33,947 nucleotides of DNA from Sperchopsis tessellata. Its lineage: Eukaryota; Arthropoda; Insecta; Coleoptera; Hydrophilidae. Positions 21,645 to 33,229 of this stretch are shown here, piece by piece (within the stretch, counting starts at the first letter, position 1; every line of letters starts with the position of its first letter). The stretch covers positions 1-33,947 of the forward strand of contig JAWQRN010000216.1 in assembly GCA_033557685.1 (NCBI GenBank). Direction: 5' to 3'. Both the position numbers and the translations under genes were made by a program. The notes beneath the pieces were generated by a model. The model ran no database searches, was not told the origin of the DNA, and saw only the letters and a list, made by a program, of their open reading frames with translations.

Positions 21645-22439
21645 GTAATATATACATTAGTAACTAATTTATGTACATATAAGAAATAATAGTCGTTCAG
21701 ATTGAAATGAATTTCCGTGCCCTCGTAGCACTACAAAGCGGAAAAGGAGAAAACAAAAAACAATAATCTATTTAAAAATATGATATATTAAATAATATTT
21801 TCGGGTTTTAATGCATCATCAGTTCTAAAAAAGTACAAAATAGCTAATGGTAAACCTTACTAATATAAACAAATAGCTTACATTAAATTTATATTTTGGC
21901 GTGTAACAAAGGAATATTTAAATAAACAATAGGTATATAAAGGGTGTATAAAAATTGAATTTAAATTTAAAAATACCTAATAATAAAATAAAGTTATATT
22001 ATTTACAAATTTAGAAAAAATTATAGCTGGAGACTATTACAGAAAGACATTTTTCTAGAGGTGTGAAATTTAGCATCTAAAGAAAACCAACTCACGCTGA
22101 TCATTGTATTAATTTTAAGTCCAATTATCTGTTTACTCATAAATTAGCATTTTTGAATTGTATGTTTAACGATATGTTTATTATACTAATGGGAATTTCA
22201 GATTTTTTTAATGAACTTCGTAATATTTTACAAATTGCCCAGAATAGTTCAAACTTTACAAAACTTGTGTCGATTATTGTTATTCATTGTTTAGTCCCTC
22301 CTATGATGAAGTCAGATATTTCTCTTTACCTTTTATTGGTATTATTTCTTACAAAATTGCTGAACTATTCAAACGATTAAATTTAAAAATCTCTTAGTAT
22401 TTACAATATTTTAGATAGAAATAAAGACATTATTCCAAA
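21645..22439. other. Intron, no firm element; weak hammerhead-like core at 21799-21822
   Basis: AT-rich. On the - strand CTGATGA (21822-21816) is followed 13 bases later by GAAA (21802-21799), but the bases between do not pair well, so this is only a possible relic. No Spn exon was seen. Confidence 0.35.
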
Positions 22440-23286
22440 AAAATTTTTGTGGGTTTGCTGTCGTTATTGCATCTGTCACTGGATATATTTTTGGCAGATG
22501 TGTCCTACATGATTATTCCAGCTTAGTTTTTCATCTTTAAAAAGGCCTAGATAGCATTGCATATTATAAACTTTTTCAACACATGTTACTTTGTTTTAAT
22601 CATCTTTTCCAGATCTCTTTTGTTTGTTAATACCACAAGTTTGTCATTTTTGTATTCAGTGTTATTTGGTTTTCGTTTAGCCATTGTTCTGATAGTTTTA
22701 TGTCGTTATCCATTGTCAGTTCCAGTTCATTGAATTTGCCTTGTAAACTAAACAAGTATCATCTCTATAGTTATTTGTTGAACTTTTCAGTAAGATCTTT
22801 ATGTATAGAAGATGAGCCTAACATACTGGCTTGTGGTACTCCATATTTCAGTATCCTTAGCTTGCTCTGTGGTTGTCCTAATTTTTATGTATTCTTACTT
22901 CCTCATATATTTTTATTACACTAAACTGCCTCTGAATCCCATCTTTTCCATTTTCATCGTTAGTATTTCATTTGACACAATCAAATGCTATTTCTAGGTG
23001 GATAAATACACACATCACATGTCTTCTTTTATCCATTACCTCGTAAAACATGTTTTAGTTGCTGTTGTGTTGGAGTTTTTTTGATAAGCATATAGACTTT
23101 TGTTGATCATATTGTTTTTAGTTATATATCTGACATCCTGTTTTTTATTATTTTTTCAGAGATTTTGGCAATTATGGATGTGAGAGCTATAGATCGATGG
23201 TTTTATTTTCTGCCGTATGGATTGCAATTATTTTTGTTTCTTTTAGTTCTGATGGAAATTATCCTGACAGTATTTTTGATTTCTTC
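22440..23286 (-). mobile_element. LINE reverse transcriptase fragment
   Basis: Read right to left on the - strand: a decayed YRPIS-like block near 23200, ICLSKKLQHSNN (the FR..RST block) near 23080, KYGVPQASMLGSSS (GVPQGS.LGP) near 22840, DDTCLVYKAN (catalytic DD) near 22760, LSEQWLNENQITLNTKMT near 22690, and a FLGLF.DEKLSWNNH-like thumb end near 22540. The order is right for a jockey-clade reverse transcriptase. The copy has many stops and frameshifts. Its right edge meets repeat R copy c. Confidence 0.8.
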
Positions 23287-23475
23287 AGGTTATCCGGGAG
23301 ATAACTGTCTGTTAGCTTTTGTTTTTGCCAACGTCTCGTCCACTGTTGAAGGGGACATTATCAAGACCTGTACCTCTTAAAAGTGCTAATTATAGATTAC
23401 CATGTAACTCTGAAATGTACTAGATGTAGGTGCTGATCAGCTCTAAAAAGTGCTAATAATAGAATAACATGTAGC
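23287..23475 (-). repeat. Repeat family R, copy c, with short tandem repeat
   Basis: CAGGTTATCCGGGAGATAAC is the lead; CCAACGTCTCGTCCACTGTT follows, then GAAGGGGACATTATCAAG. On the - strand this reads TTGATAA, a spacer base, GTCC, an 11-nt loop, GGAC, GAGAC, GTTGG: a perfect stem II with a core differing from a hammerhead at only a few bases. Directly after it, 23379-23406 and 23446-23473 are two near copies of an AAAAGTGCTAATAATAG-type unit, 67 bp apart. Confidence 0.6.
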
Positions 23476-23639
23476 CGTCACAAGTGCTAGTCAAGAAATT
23501 TAAGTACTGCATTGAAAGACAAATTGAAATGTGTGCAACCATACTGCCAACTATACATAAATTAGTGGTGGGAATTTAAAGACAGCCAAATGGAAACCCT
23601 TTTTTATTAAACATAATATATTTATCAGGGATGACTACA

Positions 23640-25190
23640 ATGTGAACCTGCTTGTACAATCAACAAATAAGGAAAATCTTCTGACAGTCATGTTTGAAAA
23701 TGGTATGAGTAAGAGTAATAAAGACAAATCGTTCATGGCTAGAGAATTTTCACACTGCATGTATATGAAGTAGGAAAACAGGAATTAATAAGTATCAGGG
23801 ATTTCAGTGGAGAAAATATTCAGATATTCAAGAACATAATGCAATCAGCAAACTGTAGTATTATATACAATAATGACATAGAAGCCTTCGAACCTTTCAA
23901 AATGTATTTCATACTAATTTTAATAAGGCTTTTCCTGAAACTCTTAACAGGAGCAACAATAAAAAAAAATAGATTGAATGCCATCTACACAATCCTAGAA
24001 ATAAAGAAATATATATTTCGGCAGTAAACCAAGTTTCAGCCGTAAAAATGCAAGACGCCAATAGGACACTCCCTAAACCCGAATGCGCCAATTACAAAGC
24101 ACTCTTACACCAAACTCACCAATCACCATGCAGTGTAAAGTAGACAAGATATGGAAATATGGTATACGTGGTATTCCTTATAAATTTGAGACTTTATATT
24201 TGAGGGAACACTCACAACAAGTTGCCTGGAAAAACGAAGTCTCTGACAGAAGACTAGCAGAGAGAGGAGTGCCGCAGAGGTCCACTCTTGGGCCAATTCT
24301 TTTTCTGCTATATATCAATGACAACACAGATTTAAAAAGAGCTGATACTTTATGTCTGTTCACTGATGACACTTCATTTGTAAATACAAACAAAAACATA
24401 AATACTCTAAAAAACCGACTAACCTATCCTTGGAAAGTGCAGAGAAGTGGTTTGAAGCGAACAAACTGAAATTAAATACTCAGAAAATACTGACAGTATA
24501 TACAAAACAAAACAAAAACGTGCCCAAACAATCTGTCACCTTTTTAGGAATAAAGTTTTCTGAAACTCTAAAATGGACAAACCATATTCAACATCTGAAA
24601 AAAGACTGTACTGCATAAGGATAATCAACAGAAATGTAACACCACAGGTGACAAGAAATACCTACTTTGCAAACTTCCATAGTATAGCAACCTACGGGAT
24701 ACTCATCTGAAACTGAACGAATTTTGTTTATGCAATAGAAAGCAATAAAAATAATGTGCGGCGCACAACATTATTTATTAAAAATATTAACAATTACCAG
24801 TGAACTCATACTTACCTGCTTACTGTATATGCATGACAGAAAGTCAGAATTCCCAACTGTTATGTTTTGTGGTATGATTGAATTGAAATACTGGATGGTT
24901 CAGAATATGTATTTCACCACTTCCACAAGCATTTGATGCGCTTCAGCTGCACGTTTCTTCCAATTAAAGCAGAAAACTAAAACTTCCCGCAAATGCTACT
25001 TAGTTAACACAAAATTCGACATATTCAACACAGTGAAAAACAAGGTTTTTTATGAAACTCAAAGCAATATAAACTGAATTTGATTGACAGATGTCTAACC
25101 TCTCTGAAACCAGCTGTCACTATGAAACATTCATAACAGCCAGAGCTATCTTTTGAAAATGGAACGTACTAATTTGTAGTCTCAATAAAC
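23640..25190 (+). mobile_element. LINE reverse transcriptase fragment, best preserved
   Basis: The longest open part runs from 24083 to 24469 and reads DKIWKYGIRGIPYKFETLYL, GVPQRSTLGPILFLLYIND, then CLFTDDTSFV with catalytic FTDD at 24359-24370. A frameshift then leads to AEKWFEANKLKLNTQK and SVTFLGIKFSETLKWTNHIQ at 24430-24618, and further decayed thumb sequence to about 25190. Upstream, 23640-24080 holds endonuclease/linker remnants without a clean frame. This is a jockey-superfamily element; Gly in GVPQGS has become Arg. It may once have encoded reverse transcription at the nick in target DNA, but it cannot do so now. Confidence 0.85.
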
Positions 25191-25289
25191 AATATCACCC
25201 AATTTTTTTATGCTCACTTATATAATCTTTATCTCCACATAGGTCCATAGGTCAACTAGTACAAACTTATGCGGTTTTATGCAATTCAT

Positions 25290-26240
25290 CACATCAGCAA
25301 TTGTTGGCCAGAGTCAAGTAAATGTATCTACATAGATTACTACTTTGCTTATGCTTTCGATAGTGTTGATCTCAATGTCATTATCAGTAAGCTAAGAAGT
25401 TTCTGCTTCTCTAGTTGTCTCATCATGTTTCTCTCATCTTACTTGACTTGTGGTAGATTATTCGTCCATCATCTTGGTTATTCCTCTGATATATTAATTG
25501 TATCATCTTAAGGCCCTTGCTTTTTTTATTTTTTATTAACAATCTAACTGATTCCTTCGATAACCATAAACTTTTATTTGCTGGTGGTCTTAAAATGTAA
25601 ACCCATATTCATGATAACCATGTCTACTGATCTCTCCAAGCTGATTTAGATAGACTTCGATACTGATATAACTGTAATAACTTACATTTCAACACCAGCA
25701 CATGCAGTCATGACACTTTATTAAATATTACCTGCCATCAATTTTCCGTACTAAATCTCTAATTTACTTTTTGTCCAATGTAACAATATCAAAGATCTTG
25801 GCCTCAATTTTAAAAATCATCTTAATTTTAACTCCTACATTATTGACATTTCCACTTCAATTAACTGTATGCTTAGATTTATAATACGAACATCATAGCA
25901 CTTCTCAAATACCTGTACCCTACAGGCCTTATATTATGCATTTCTTTACTTTGAATATTGTGTTATTATTTGGAACCTTTTTTATAACAAATCTTAACGT
26001 ACTCCTCGAAATGATCCAAAGAAAATTTGTCAAATACCTCCTACATAACTTTCAAATATATCCTAAACAGGATTTTCCCAATGAAATTCTTCTTGAAATA
26101 TTTCACGACTTCAGTGAATGGCATTTGCTGCAAGTTCATATATATATAATATTTTTGTACAAAATCCTCTGTAATTTAGTAAATGATTCCATTTCCGTCT
26201 TTTCAGTCAATATCCACATACCAAATGTTTCACTATAACA
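25290..26240 (+). mobile_element. Second LINE reverse transcriptase fragment
   Basis: CIYIDYYFAYAFDSVDLNVI matches the DFSKAFD.VDH block; then SKLRSFCFSS, SYLTCGRLF and a SSDILIVSS that replaces the usual S..F.V.SGVPQ. Next come IKDLGLNFKNHLNFNSYI (thumb start) near 25790-25850, a YYAFLYFEYCVIIWN-like block near 25930-25980, and LLEMIQRKFVKYLLHNF to about 26060. The order is correct for one element, with frameshifts between blocks. The catalytic ADD box is lost or unreadable. Confidence 0.8.
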
Positions 26241-26419
26241 TTACAGTTGATATTAACTGCTTAATGCTCATACAAATTTATTTCTCAGCCCACCTGTCTG
26301 TAGAATGTGTACAATCTTTCACGTCATACAAAAATCAACTGACCTATTCTAGCTGCCTTTAATGCATCATTGCTTAATACATTTTTTTAGTACTACAAAT
26401 CATTTGACGAATGTAAATA

Positions 26420-26655
26420 GGTTGAGTGCTGTCTTTGGATATTTCCAAGGCCTTCCTAACTTCTCTGATTTCTAGATTCCTCTCAATTCTTACTCTAGAT
26501 ATCAATTTGTAGATCGCTTAGTTTACTCTTCTCTGCAGTTTATCTTCTCATCTGGTGTCCCACAAATATCCAATCTTGGTTTCTTGATATTCCATCTACA
26601 TGTGAATGATCTGCCTCTGTTGCTATCTTATAGGGTGGTTATGTATGATGATGCT
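26420..26655 (+). mobile_element. Third LINE reverse transcriptase fragment
   Basis: LDISKAFLTSLIS (DISKAFD block) is followed by YSRYQFVDRLVYSSLQF and FSSGVPQISNLGFLIFHLHV, NDLPLLLS, VVMYDDAVI. The last is the catalytic box with one Asp shifted in context (YDD for YADD). Because it starts again at the palm, it is a separate copy from the fragment at 25290-26240, probably of a related family. Confidence 0.78.
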
Positions 26656-27247
26656 GTCATTGATAATTGCCATCTTCTTCAGATGGATATTTACCTTGTT
26701 TTCTTGCCGTTGAAAGTTTCGTAGTACAAATGTCTGCTTCTTTAGGAGATGCTTGCATGTTGACTATCGGTACTATCTGGGTGATGATGTGTTGGACATA
26801 TGTGACTTGGTAAGGATCTTGGGATAGTCTATGAGCCTTCCATTTCCTTTCTGTCACACATTAAAAAATTAAGATACTTCTCTTGAACATACAATGTTTA
26901 ACCAATAAAGATTTAATCTTTAGAACACCAGCCAAATGCTGCCTGTGTGTCTGTTTTTTGGTATGGAATGAAAACTATTAATATTATAATTTAGCTGGCT
27001 ACAAAAATGTATATAATCAATAAGAGATAAAGCATGGAGGAGTATGCATAGTTATGAGGATTGATCCCATAAATCACAGTCTTCTGTTAATAGAGTAGCA
27101 CCATGAGTTTTCTGTGTGTATCTAAGACTCATAACACAGTTATTGAGCAAAATTGGGAGACCAGGATGTTTTCCCAAATTTTCTGGAAGAAGTATTAAAC
27201 TATATATTTGGATATGCGGATAGCAATGAGGTTGTAAAATCATAGGG
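26656..27247. other. Unrecognised sequence between LINE and LTR remnants
   Basis: Includes a small perfect hairpin, GCCATC/GATGGC around CTTCTTCA at about 26668-26683. The - strand has two short open stretches (26657-26857 and 27052-27243) with no motif I can name. Confidence 0.4.
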
Positions 27248-28155
27248 AGTAAAAATGTTCATGATAATTTGTAAGCAGTAATTTATAAAAAATAAAAGAA
27301 GAAGAATAGATATTATAACTTTTTACTGGGTGCATAATAACAATTCAACAAATGCAAGTGTATTTATTTTAAAGTGCAAGGTTTACAATAACAGTATAAT
27401 AAATTACAGTTTTTATATAACGGTAGTTATAGTGGGTATATTAATCGCGCTTCTGTGTAACATTATTCCCCACTGCAATTAGAACCATTGTTGTTCAACT
27501 GCCTGTTGCACCACAGCTGGCTATTTATAGAGCCAGTCGGTATTGGTTCTCCACTATTCCAAGTGGCTTGTGTTTTCCTGTAGCTTTTAGAACGTACTTG
27601 AGTTCTGTAGTCATGTTCAGTGGCGTAGAAGTTTCGCAGTAGTTTCGTAACATTTCCTCCTTCGTAGCTAAGTTTGCCCTGAATAGAAGCACTTGTAGCA
27701 TAGTAAAAATGTTCATGATAATTTGTAAGCAGTAATTTATAAAAAATAAAAGAAGAAGAATAGATATTATAACTTTTTACTGGGTGCATAATAACAATTC
27801 AACAAATGCAAGTGTATTTATTTTAAAGTGCAAGGTTTACAATAACAGTATAATAAATTACAGTTTTTATATAACGGTAGTTATAGTGGGTATATTAATC
27901 GCGCTTCTGTGTAACATTATTCCCCACTGCAATTAGAACCATTGTTGTTCAACTGCCTGTTGCACCACAGCTGGCTATTTATAGAGCCAGTCGGTATTGG
28001 TTCTCCACTATTCCAAGTGGCTTGTGTTTTCCTGTAGCTTTTAGAACGTACTTGAGTTCTGTAGTCATGTTCAGTGGCGTAGAAGTTTCGCAGTAGTTTC
28101 GTAACATTTCCTCCTTCGTAGCTAAGTTTGCCCTGAATAGAAGCACTTGTAGCAT
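27248..28155 (-). repeat. Perfect 454-bp tandem duplication containing a gypsy LTR
   Basis: 27248-27701 and 27702-28155 are identical base for base. Read on the - strand, each unit holds the end of an internal region, a purine tract GAAGGAGGAAA, and then TGTTACGAAACTAC, which is the typical polypurine-tract/LTR start of Ty3/gypsy elements. The LTR would be about 27256-27652 in the left unit (TG...CA ends on the + strand) and 27710-28106 in the right one. The duplicated unit thus covers the LTR, 49 bases of internal sequence and a few flanking bases, not the LTR alone. The pol fragment to the right has the same orientation. Confidence 0.9.
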
Positions 28156-28469
28156 TATGTGGATTGGCCTTCTCAAAAGCAAGGAATTTTAGTGCATCTT
28201 TTACTGCTGTTCAAATGGCGAGAACTGTTGACAATGTCATCACTTTCAAATAGTGTCAATTTACCTTTTTCGCAGATTGAACAATAGTAGAAAAAAAAGC
28301 CCACTTTGATCTTAGTATGATGTTTTCTTGATGTTAAGGGGTACACTGCAATCTTTACGTTGTAATCCTTGAATTCTTTCATATTTCAGACCACTTTCCA
28401 ACTCGGTCATTCGGGTAATAAGTTGCAGCGTGCGAAGACAGAACCACATGTCTTGGTTGGCGGGCTGCA
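28156..28469 (-). mobile_element. Gypsy element region between integrase and LTR
   Basis: Lies between the integrase end and the duplicated LTR block and has a 69-codon open stretch on the - strand (28173-28382) without a recognised domain. Assigned to the gypsy element by position. Confidence 0.5.
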
Positions 28470-30190
28470 GATAAGATTTCCTCTTCATGACCAGATAATA
28501 AATGGATCTGTCTTGATTACCTCACTGTAGGATTTGTTGACCAGATTTTTCAGTCTTGATTATACAGCCAGACCAGATCACCTTCCTTAATCCTCCAGCA
28601 TCAACTCGTATATCATATCTCTCCTTCATTCTATCACTAGCAGTCTGGATGATGTTTCAGAGAAGATTGTGAATATCATCCATCTTTTTTCTTAGATTGT
28701 TGACATAATTATCACCTGCGTCCTATGTATCAATCTGGCAGCGTACAATTAAGTCACCAGATAATCTCATTGCTCTTTTGAAAATCACTCTAGCTGGAGC
28801 TATAGGCTCCTATCAGACTGAGAGTGTATCCAAATCTGCTAAAAAACTCCTTAACTAACATTTCTGTAACTGTGGAGGCTTCCTTGTTCAGTAGGGCATA
28901 TGCTTTAACCTATTTACTGAAATAATCCATGGTAACCAGTGTGTATTTTTTACCAGAATTAATCTCTGGAAAGGTCCAGCTATGTCTATAGTTCCTAAGT
29001 TATACTGCTTCATCGGAGTCTTTATTTTTCTTCCCGGACCGTTAGTTGCTACACAGATAGTGCATTTCCGAGACCATTCTTTGACATCATTATGACTGCT
29101 TTCTTTATTGCACAGGCAATGTTTACACTGTCTAAAGCAATTCTCTCGAAAGGGCTTCATAAGTTACAGTGCTTCGTCTGAGCCTTTCTCTTTCTTCCTG
29201 AACTATTAGTTGCTGCACAAGTAGTGCAGATCCAGCACTATTCTTTGACATCATTGTGATAGTTTACCTAAATGGCCTCTGGAACTCCCATTATGTAGTT
29301 CTTCTAACTATTGCTTGCTTTTTATTTTTAGGTAGCAGCAGCTGTAGGGTCATTTCTTCTCTCTCTCTTCATCTTCAGTGAGTTCCACTGTGCCCAGTAC
29401 ATTTTCACTGTTTGCTACTTCCAGTTCAGAATTGGTTATAGGTCTTGATCTTTCTCTTGTTGGTTCCAAAGTGGACAGATTTCCTTAATTCTTCTTACTT
29501 CATTGGAGTTGATATATGAATCATATCTCTAAGGTGTTAGAAGGTAAAATGATATGTTTGGAGTCTTTCCAGTCTTCTAGAAATTTGACCTTCTGGATTT
29601 TAAAAGCAAAAAATCCATTATAAGGGGACATGATACATTCTAAGGGAGAAATGCTTTACATTCAACTATTTATGGAAATGTTCTATAGCCTTGATAATGG
29701 CCAGAAGTTCCCCTCTTGTGTCACAGTAGTTCTTTTCAGGCTTTGAGAAGGTCTTGCTGAATTGACCAATCACTGTTTCTTGACCATCTTGTATTTGTGA
29801 TCGGAAATAGCGAGGTTAACTAAGGATTGGAGACTTAGTTAAGATTCTCTTCAGTTCATTGAACTCCTCCTGGCAATCTTCTGTCCCGTCAAATTTCCTT
29901 GCTTCTTCTCTCAGTTTGTGCAAAGGCATAATTATATTAACAAAACCTGGGACAAGTCTTCGATAGTAAGTACAGAGTCCCTGGAAACTTCGTATATCAT
30001 GTTTATGTGTTGGCCATTTCTCCTCCATTGAGATTTTATCAGAATCAGTCGCTACACCTTTACTGGACACCACATGTCTAACTTAGTATATTTTCTTTTT
30101 TCTAAATCTTTTTAATACCTCCTCAAAATTCTTCAGATGTTCTTCAAATGTGCTACCAATTACGATGACTTCGTCAAAAGACAAAAATGA
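28470..30190 (-). mobile_element. Ty3/gypsy pol remnant: RT, RNase H, integrase
   Basis: Read right to left on the - strand: EVIVIGSTFEEHLKNFEEVL at about 30100-30160 (the YLDDVIV box has become FDEV); VVSSKGVATDSDKIS, RSFQGLCTYYRRLVPGFVN at 29816-30073; RNase H with VIGQFSKTFSKPEKNYCDTR, GELLAIIKAIEHFHK at 29650-29810; a LQLLLPKNKKQAIV linker near 29330; integrase with KCTICVATNGPGRK, MKQYNLGTIDIAGPF (first catalytic Asp) at 28888-29100; and an integrase C-terminal NIIQTASDRMKERYDIRV near 28610-28660. It is cut off at 30190 before the main RT palm. Stops and a partial internal duplication (28996-29096 and 29158-29262) disable it. Confidence 0.9.
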
Positions 30191-30539
30191 CTTTGGTAGG
30201 ATTGATCATATTATATTACAGGTTGGGGCAAATAAGACAAATCCTCAGTTGGCTGGGTATTATTTGATGTATGTTCTGCAATGATTAGAAATAAGGCTCG
30301 TAATGAGAAAATGGTAAACAGACATTTTAAATTGATAGCTGATAGTTGCTTAGAGCCAGACAATGTATTTGTTATAAGAATGAATAAGAGAAGAAACCGA
30401 ACAGCTGATATACTGTTTGCATTTGATTGTGTCAGATATGATAAAGGGTATATAGTTAAAAAATAAATTAGGTAGGAGGTCTCTGTCAATCAGGTCTTAG
30501 GCAGTCAACTATTAATGTGTTTTTTTTTTCAACGGCAGT

Positions 30540-31100
30540 ACAGTCATAGCAAGTGGTACAACAGTAGAACATATTAATAAAGACAACCCAGTAAATATTG
30601 AGTATAAGTTGAGAATAATGCACCAGAACATGAAAGGAATTATAAATGAGCGCAGTGAACTGGATGTTTACTCATTGGAATTGGGAGTGGCTGTATTGTG
30701 TGTTACAGAACATTGGATAATGGCAGATTGACTAGTGCAATGTTTTTCAGAACTCAATTTCATTGAGATGTTGTTGCGACTTTACCAAACCAGATTTAAT
30801 TGTAATAGAGAGGGACTTTCAATGTGTCGGTATTCGGTTATTGGATCATGGTATTGTGATTTTGGAAATTTATAAATCCTCACTAGGAGATGTAAATGTA
30901 TTTATTGATGCCTTGTTTGTGGTCTTGGGAAAGTTAAAGCGTAAGATAGTTCTAACTGAATAATGATTTTTTGTTGGAGTCAAGAGTGAGATCCCAGTTA
31001 TTGGAAGTGTTAAGTAGTCTCAATTTAAACCCTTTAATTAACGAACCAACATGAATTAGTAGGATGTCTCGCACAGCTATTGATTTTTAAACAAATACAG
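30540..31100 (+). mobile_element. LINE endonuclease fragment (jockey/CR1-like)
   Basis: LRIMHQNMKGIINERSELDV begins the endonuclease; AVLCVTEHWIMAD carries the catalytic Glu of TEHW; then VIERDFQCVGIRLLDHGIV, ILEIYKSSLGDVNVF, LGKLKRKIVLTE (before the lost GDFN) at 30763-30963, and after a frameshift DFLLESRVRSQLLEVLSS, LNLNPLINEPT, ISRMSRTAIDF. Most of the domain can be followed across three frames. It is younger or better kept than the similar piece at 8590-8945. Confidence 0.85.
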
Positions 31101-31840
31101 TTTTTTGTATTTTGTATTACTCACAATTCTCTCAAAATATGGCCGCAATTATATTAAAAAAGGGATCAAATATAAAAAAAATAAAGAAGCTTAACTGATA
31201 CTTTTGTTTAATTAAAGCCCTTCTCAGGACAAAAATTTAAACATTATTTGTTAGATAAGTGTTACTATGATTTAAATGCATTTTTTTGAAAATGTAGGCT
31301 AGTGTTATGCAGGGTGTGGTATGATTTAATGTTGTAATTTGATTATGTATTATATGACGCCATAAACATAATACAATGAAGCATTTTTTTTGGAGGTATT
31401 TTTGAGAAGATACCTACTGGTTAATGAAGGAGAAAATGTTTGATTGCATGATAAATTAATAAAAATAAATTAGAAATAACTGAATATGTTGAAAATTTCA
31501 ATATCTTTAAAAGCCAAAGGTTTTAATTGCCTTCATAATTCTCGGTATAGCAGTAAATCTGAGATAGTTTACTTAGTGCAATACCTTTCTGAAGCGAACT
31601 CTGATTTCCTATTTTACCCAGAATTTAGGATGTATTTAGTTATTTTTACCATATTAAGTGTTTTATTTATTGTCAATGGTACCTTGGGAATCATACTACC
31701 ATACATTTTCTATTAATAAATCTGATGCTAGCCAATAATGTAGTGATTTACAAACTAAAATAGCTTTAGTAGTATTTAAAAAATAACCAGAAACCCAAAT
31801 TTTGAAGAAAAAGTTTGTCTACCTTTAATTTTATGTAATG
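31101..31840. other. AT-rich, no recognisable feature
   Basis: A 76-codon open stretch at 31486-31716 has hydrophobic ends and no recognised motif or splice context; it is not called as a gene. Confidence 0.4.
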
Positions 31841-32167
31841 TACAGGGTGGTTCACTATATTTTGACCCCCCCATTAACTATTCTATTTTAAGAGTTATAA
31901 AAAAAGTTAAATACAAAAGTTGTTGGGTTTCATCTAAATTTTTACTTTAAATACTACTAATAAAACAATTGCATAGGTCACGTGATATAATAATGGATAA
32001 AAAAATCACCAACTATTCTTATATCATGTGACATATACAGGCAATCGTTTTTTAGTAGAATTTAAAAAAAATCTAGATCAATCTCTACAACTTTTGTATT
32101 TAAATTTTTTTTATAACTCTTCTAACAAGAGTTAAGGGGTGGGGGTCAAAATATAGTGAACCTTGTA
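31841..32167. mobile_element. TA-flanked foldback MITE (mariner-like ends)
   Basis: A 327-bp element that begins TACAGGGTGGTTCACTATAT and ends ATATAGTGAACCTTGTA, with TA at both ends as the likely target duplication. The arms are inverted repeats over nearly the whole length: TTCACTATATTTTGACCCCC near 31850-31870 matches 32134-32160, ATACAAAAGTTG near 31911 matches CAACTTTTGTAT near 32089, and GTCACGTGATATAA near 31978 matches TTATATCATGTGAC near 32018. No transposase is encoded. TA duplication and ACAGGGTG-type ends point to the Tc1/mariner superfamily as the source of mobilising enzyme. Confidence 0.82.
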
Positions 32168-33229
32168 TATGGCTATTGGGAAAACCATATGTGCTAAAGA
32201 AAAGAAATATTTGCAGAAAATAAGCTTTATCGTTATGACAGAGAATTTGAAAATTCTGGCCATTGTAGCTAATGTCTTTAGTGAAAATATATATGATATA
32301 TATGAAATATATATATATTAAATTAATTAAAAATATTTCATTATAAACAGCTTAAATCATTCGAAGGTTTCGCAAAATCTGTTAGACAATTTCATTTTAA
32401 TTTTAGAATTCATTTAAATTATAATTTCTTAATTGATTATATTGGCTGATTTATTTTTAATTGAAATTATTAACAATGAAAGTATAATAATTTGAAATAG
32501 GGCTAATTTTCACTATGCAAATTACTTTTTACTTAAAGTTACAAATTAACAGGTCTTAGCCAATGACAATATCTGGTATAATTTTGATTGTAGTGCTCAC
32601 TGGTGGACACCGATTTAAAATAGCAAATAATTCAAAAATATAATATCCTGAGAACATTCAAGAAGTCAGACTTCAGACAGATGTAAAAAACAATGTTAAT
32701 ATCCACCAAAGAGCTAGAAGGGAATGAACAGTGTCATATGAACAATCACTGAATTAAGAGTCATATTTTTAAGGTGATACGCCGTTGCACATGACTAATA
32801 GGAGCTTTTCTCACGATTTTATCTAAAAAATGTTGCATTTTCAGCTTTTTAATTTTAAATAGGTACTAAATATAGTAGATTATTATGTATAAATATAAGT
32901 GCCAGCAACACACGGACTAAAATTATCATCCTCAAGATAAGCTCTTCTTCTCCATTAGGAACAGTTTATCAAAGGCATCTATTCCCCATATTGAAGCGAC
33001 CTATTTTAAACTTGTCTATCCATAATGAAGCAGTGTGATGAAGTTAATGCCTTAATGAGGTCTGATCACGCCCAGTAATGGCAGCTATTGGAACTAGCGT
33101 AAGAAGGCAGAAAAGACTAAGAATTTGCAGAGTCAAAACAGTTGTCAAAGCTTATTAAAGTGTGGTCTTACAACTGTCATACATTATCTAATGAAAGAAA
33201 CTAATAGCGCTGAATAATTAATTAATTGT
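32168..33229. other. Unrecognised AT-rich sequence
   Basis: It has an AT-dinucleotide-rich hairpin zone at about 32288-32322. The part from about 32900 is less AT-rich and may be more of the RTE element that becomes readable at 33230. Confidence 0.4.

Noticed and set aside
22153..22380. A 75-codon hydrophobic open frame on the + strand
   Set aside because: It lies in AT-rich DNA just before a LINE on the other strand and has no motif or gene context.
26668..26683. A hammerhead core (CTGAAGA on the - strand)
   Set aside because: There is a small hairpin, but no GAAAC at a suitable distance.
27248..28155. CRISPR array or satellite
   Set aside because: Only two long units, in animal DNA, with LTR and polypurine-tract signals.
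30281..30466. A small basic protein upstream of the LINE endonuclease
   Set aside because: It could be a remnant of LINE ORF1, but no motif such as a zinc knuckle is present, so it was not named.
32552..32620. Next Spn exon after 21644 (ACAG followed by an open VLAND-like start)
   Set aside because: Only the first few residues resemble what might follow EQLKQ; the frame stops after about 21 codons with no donor.
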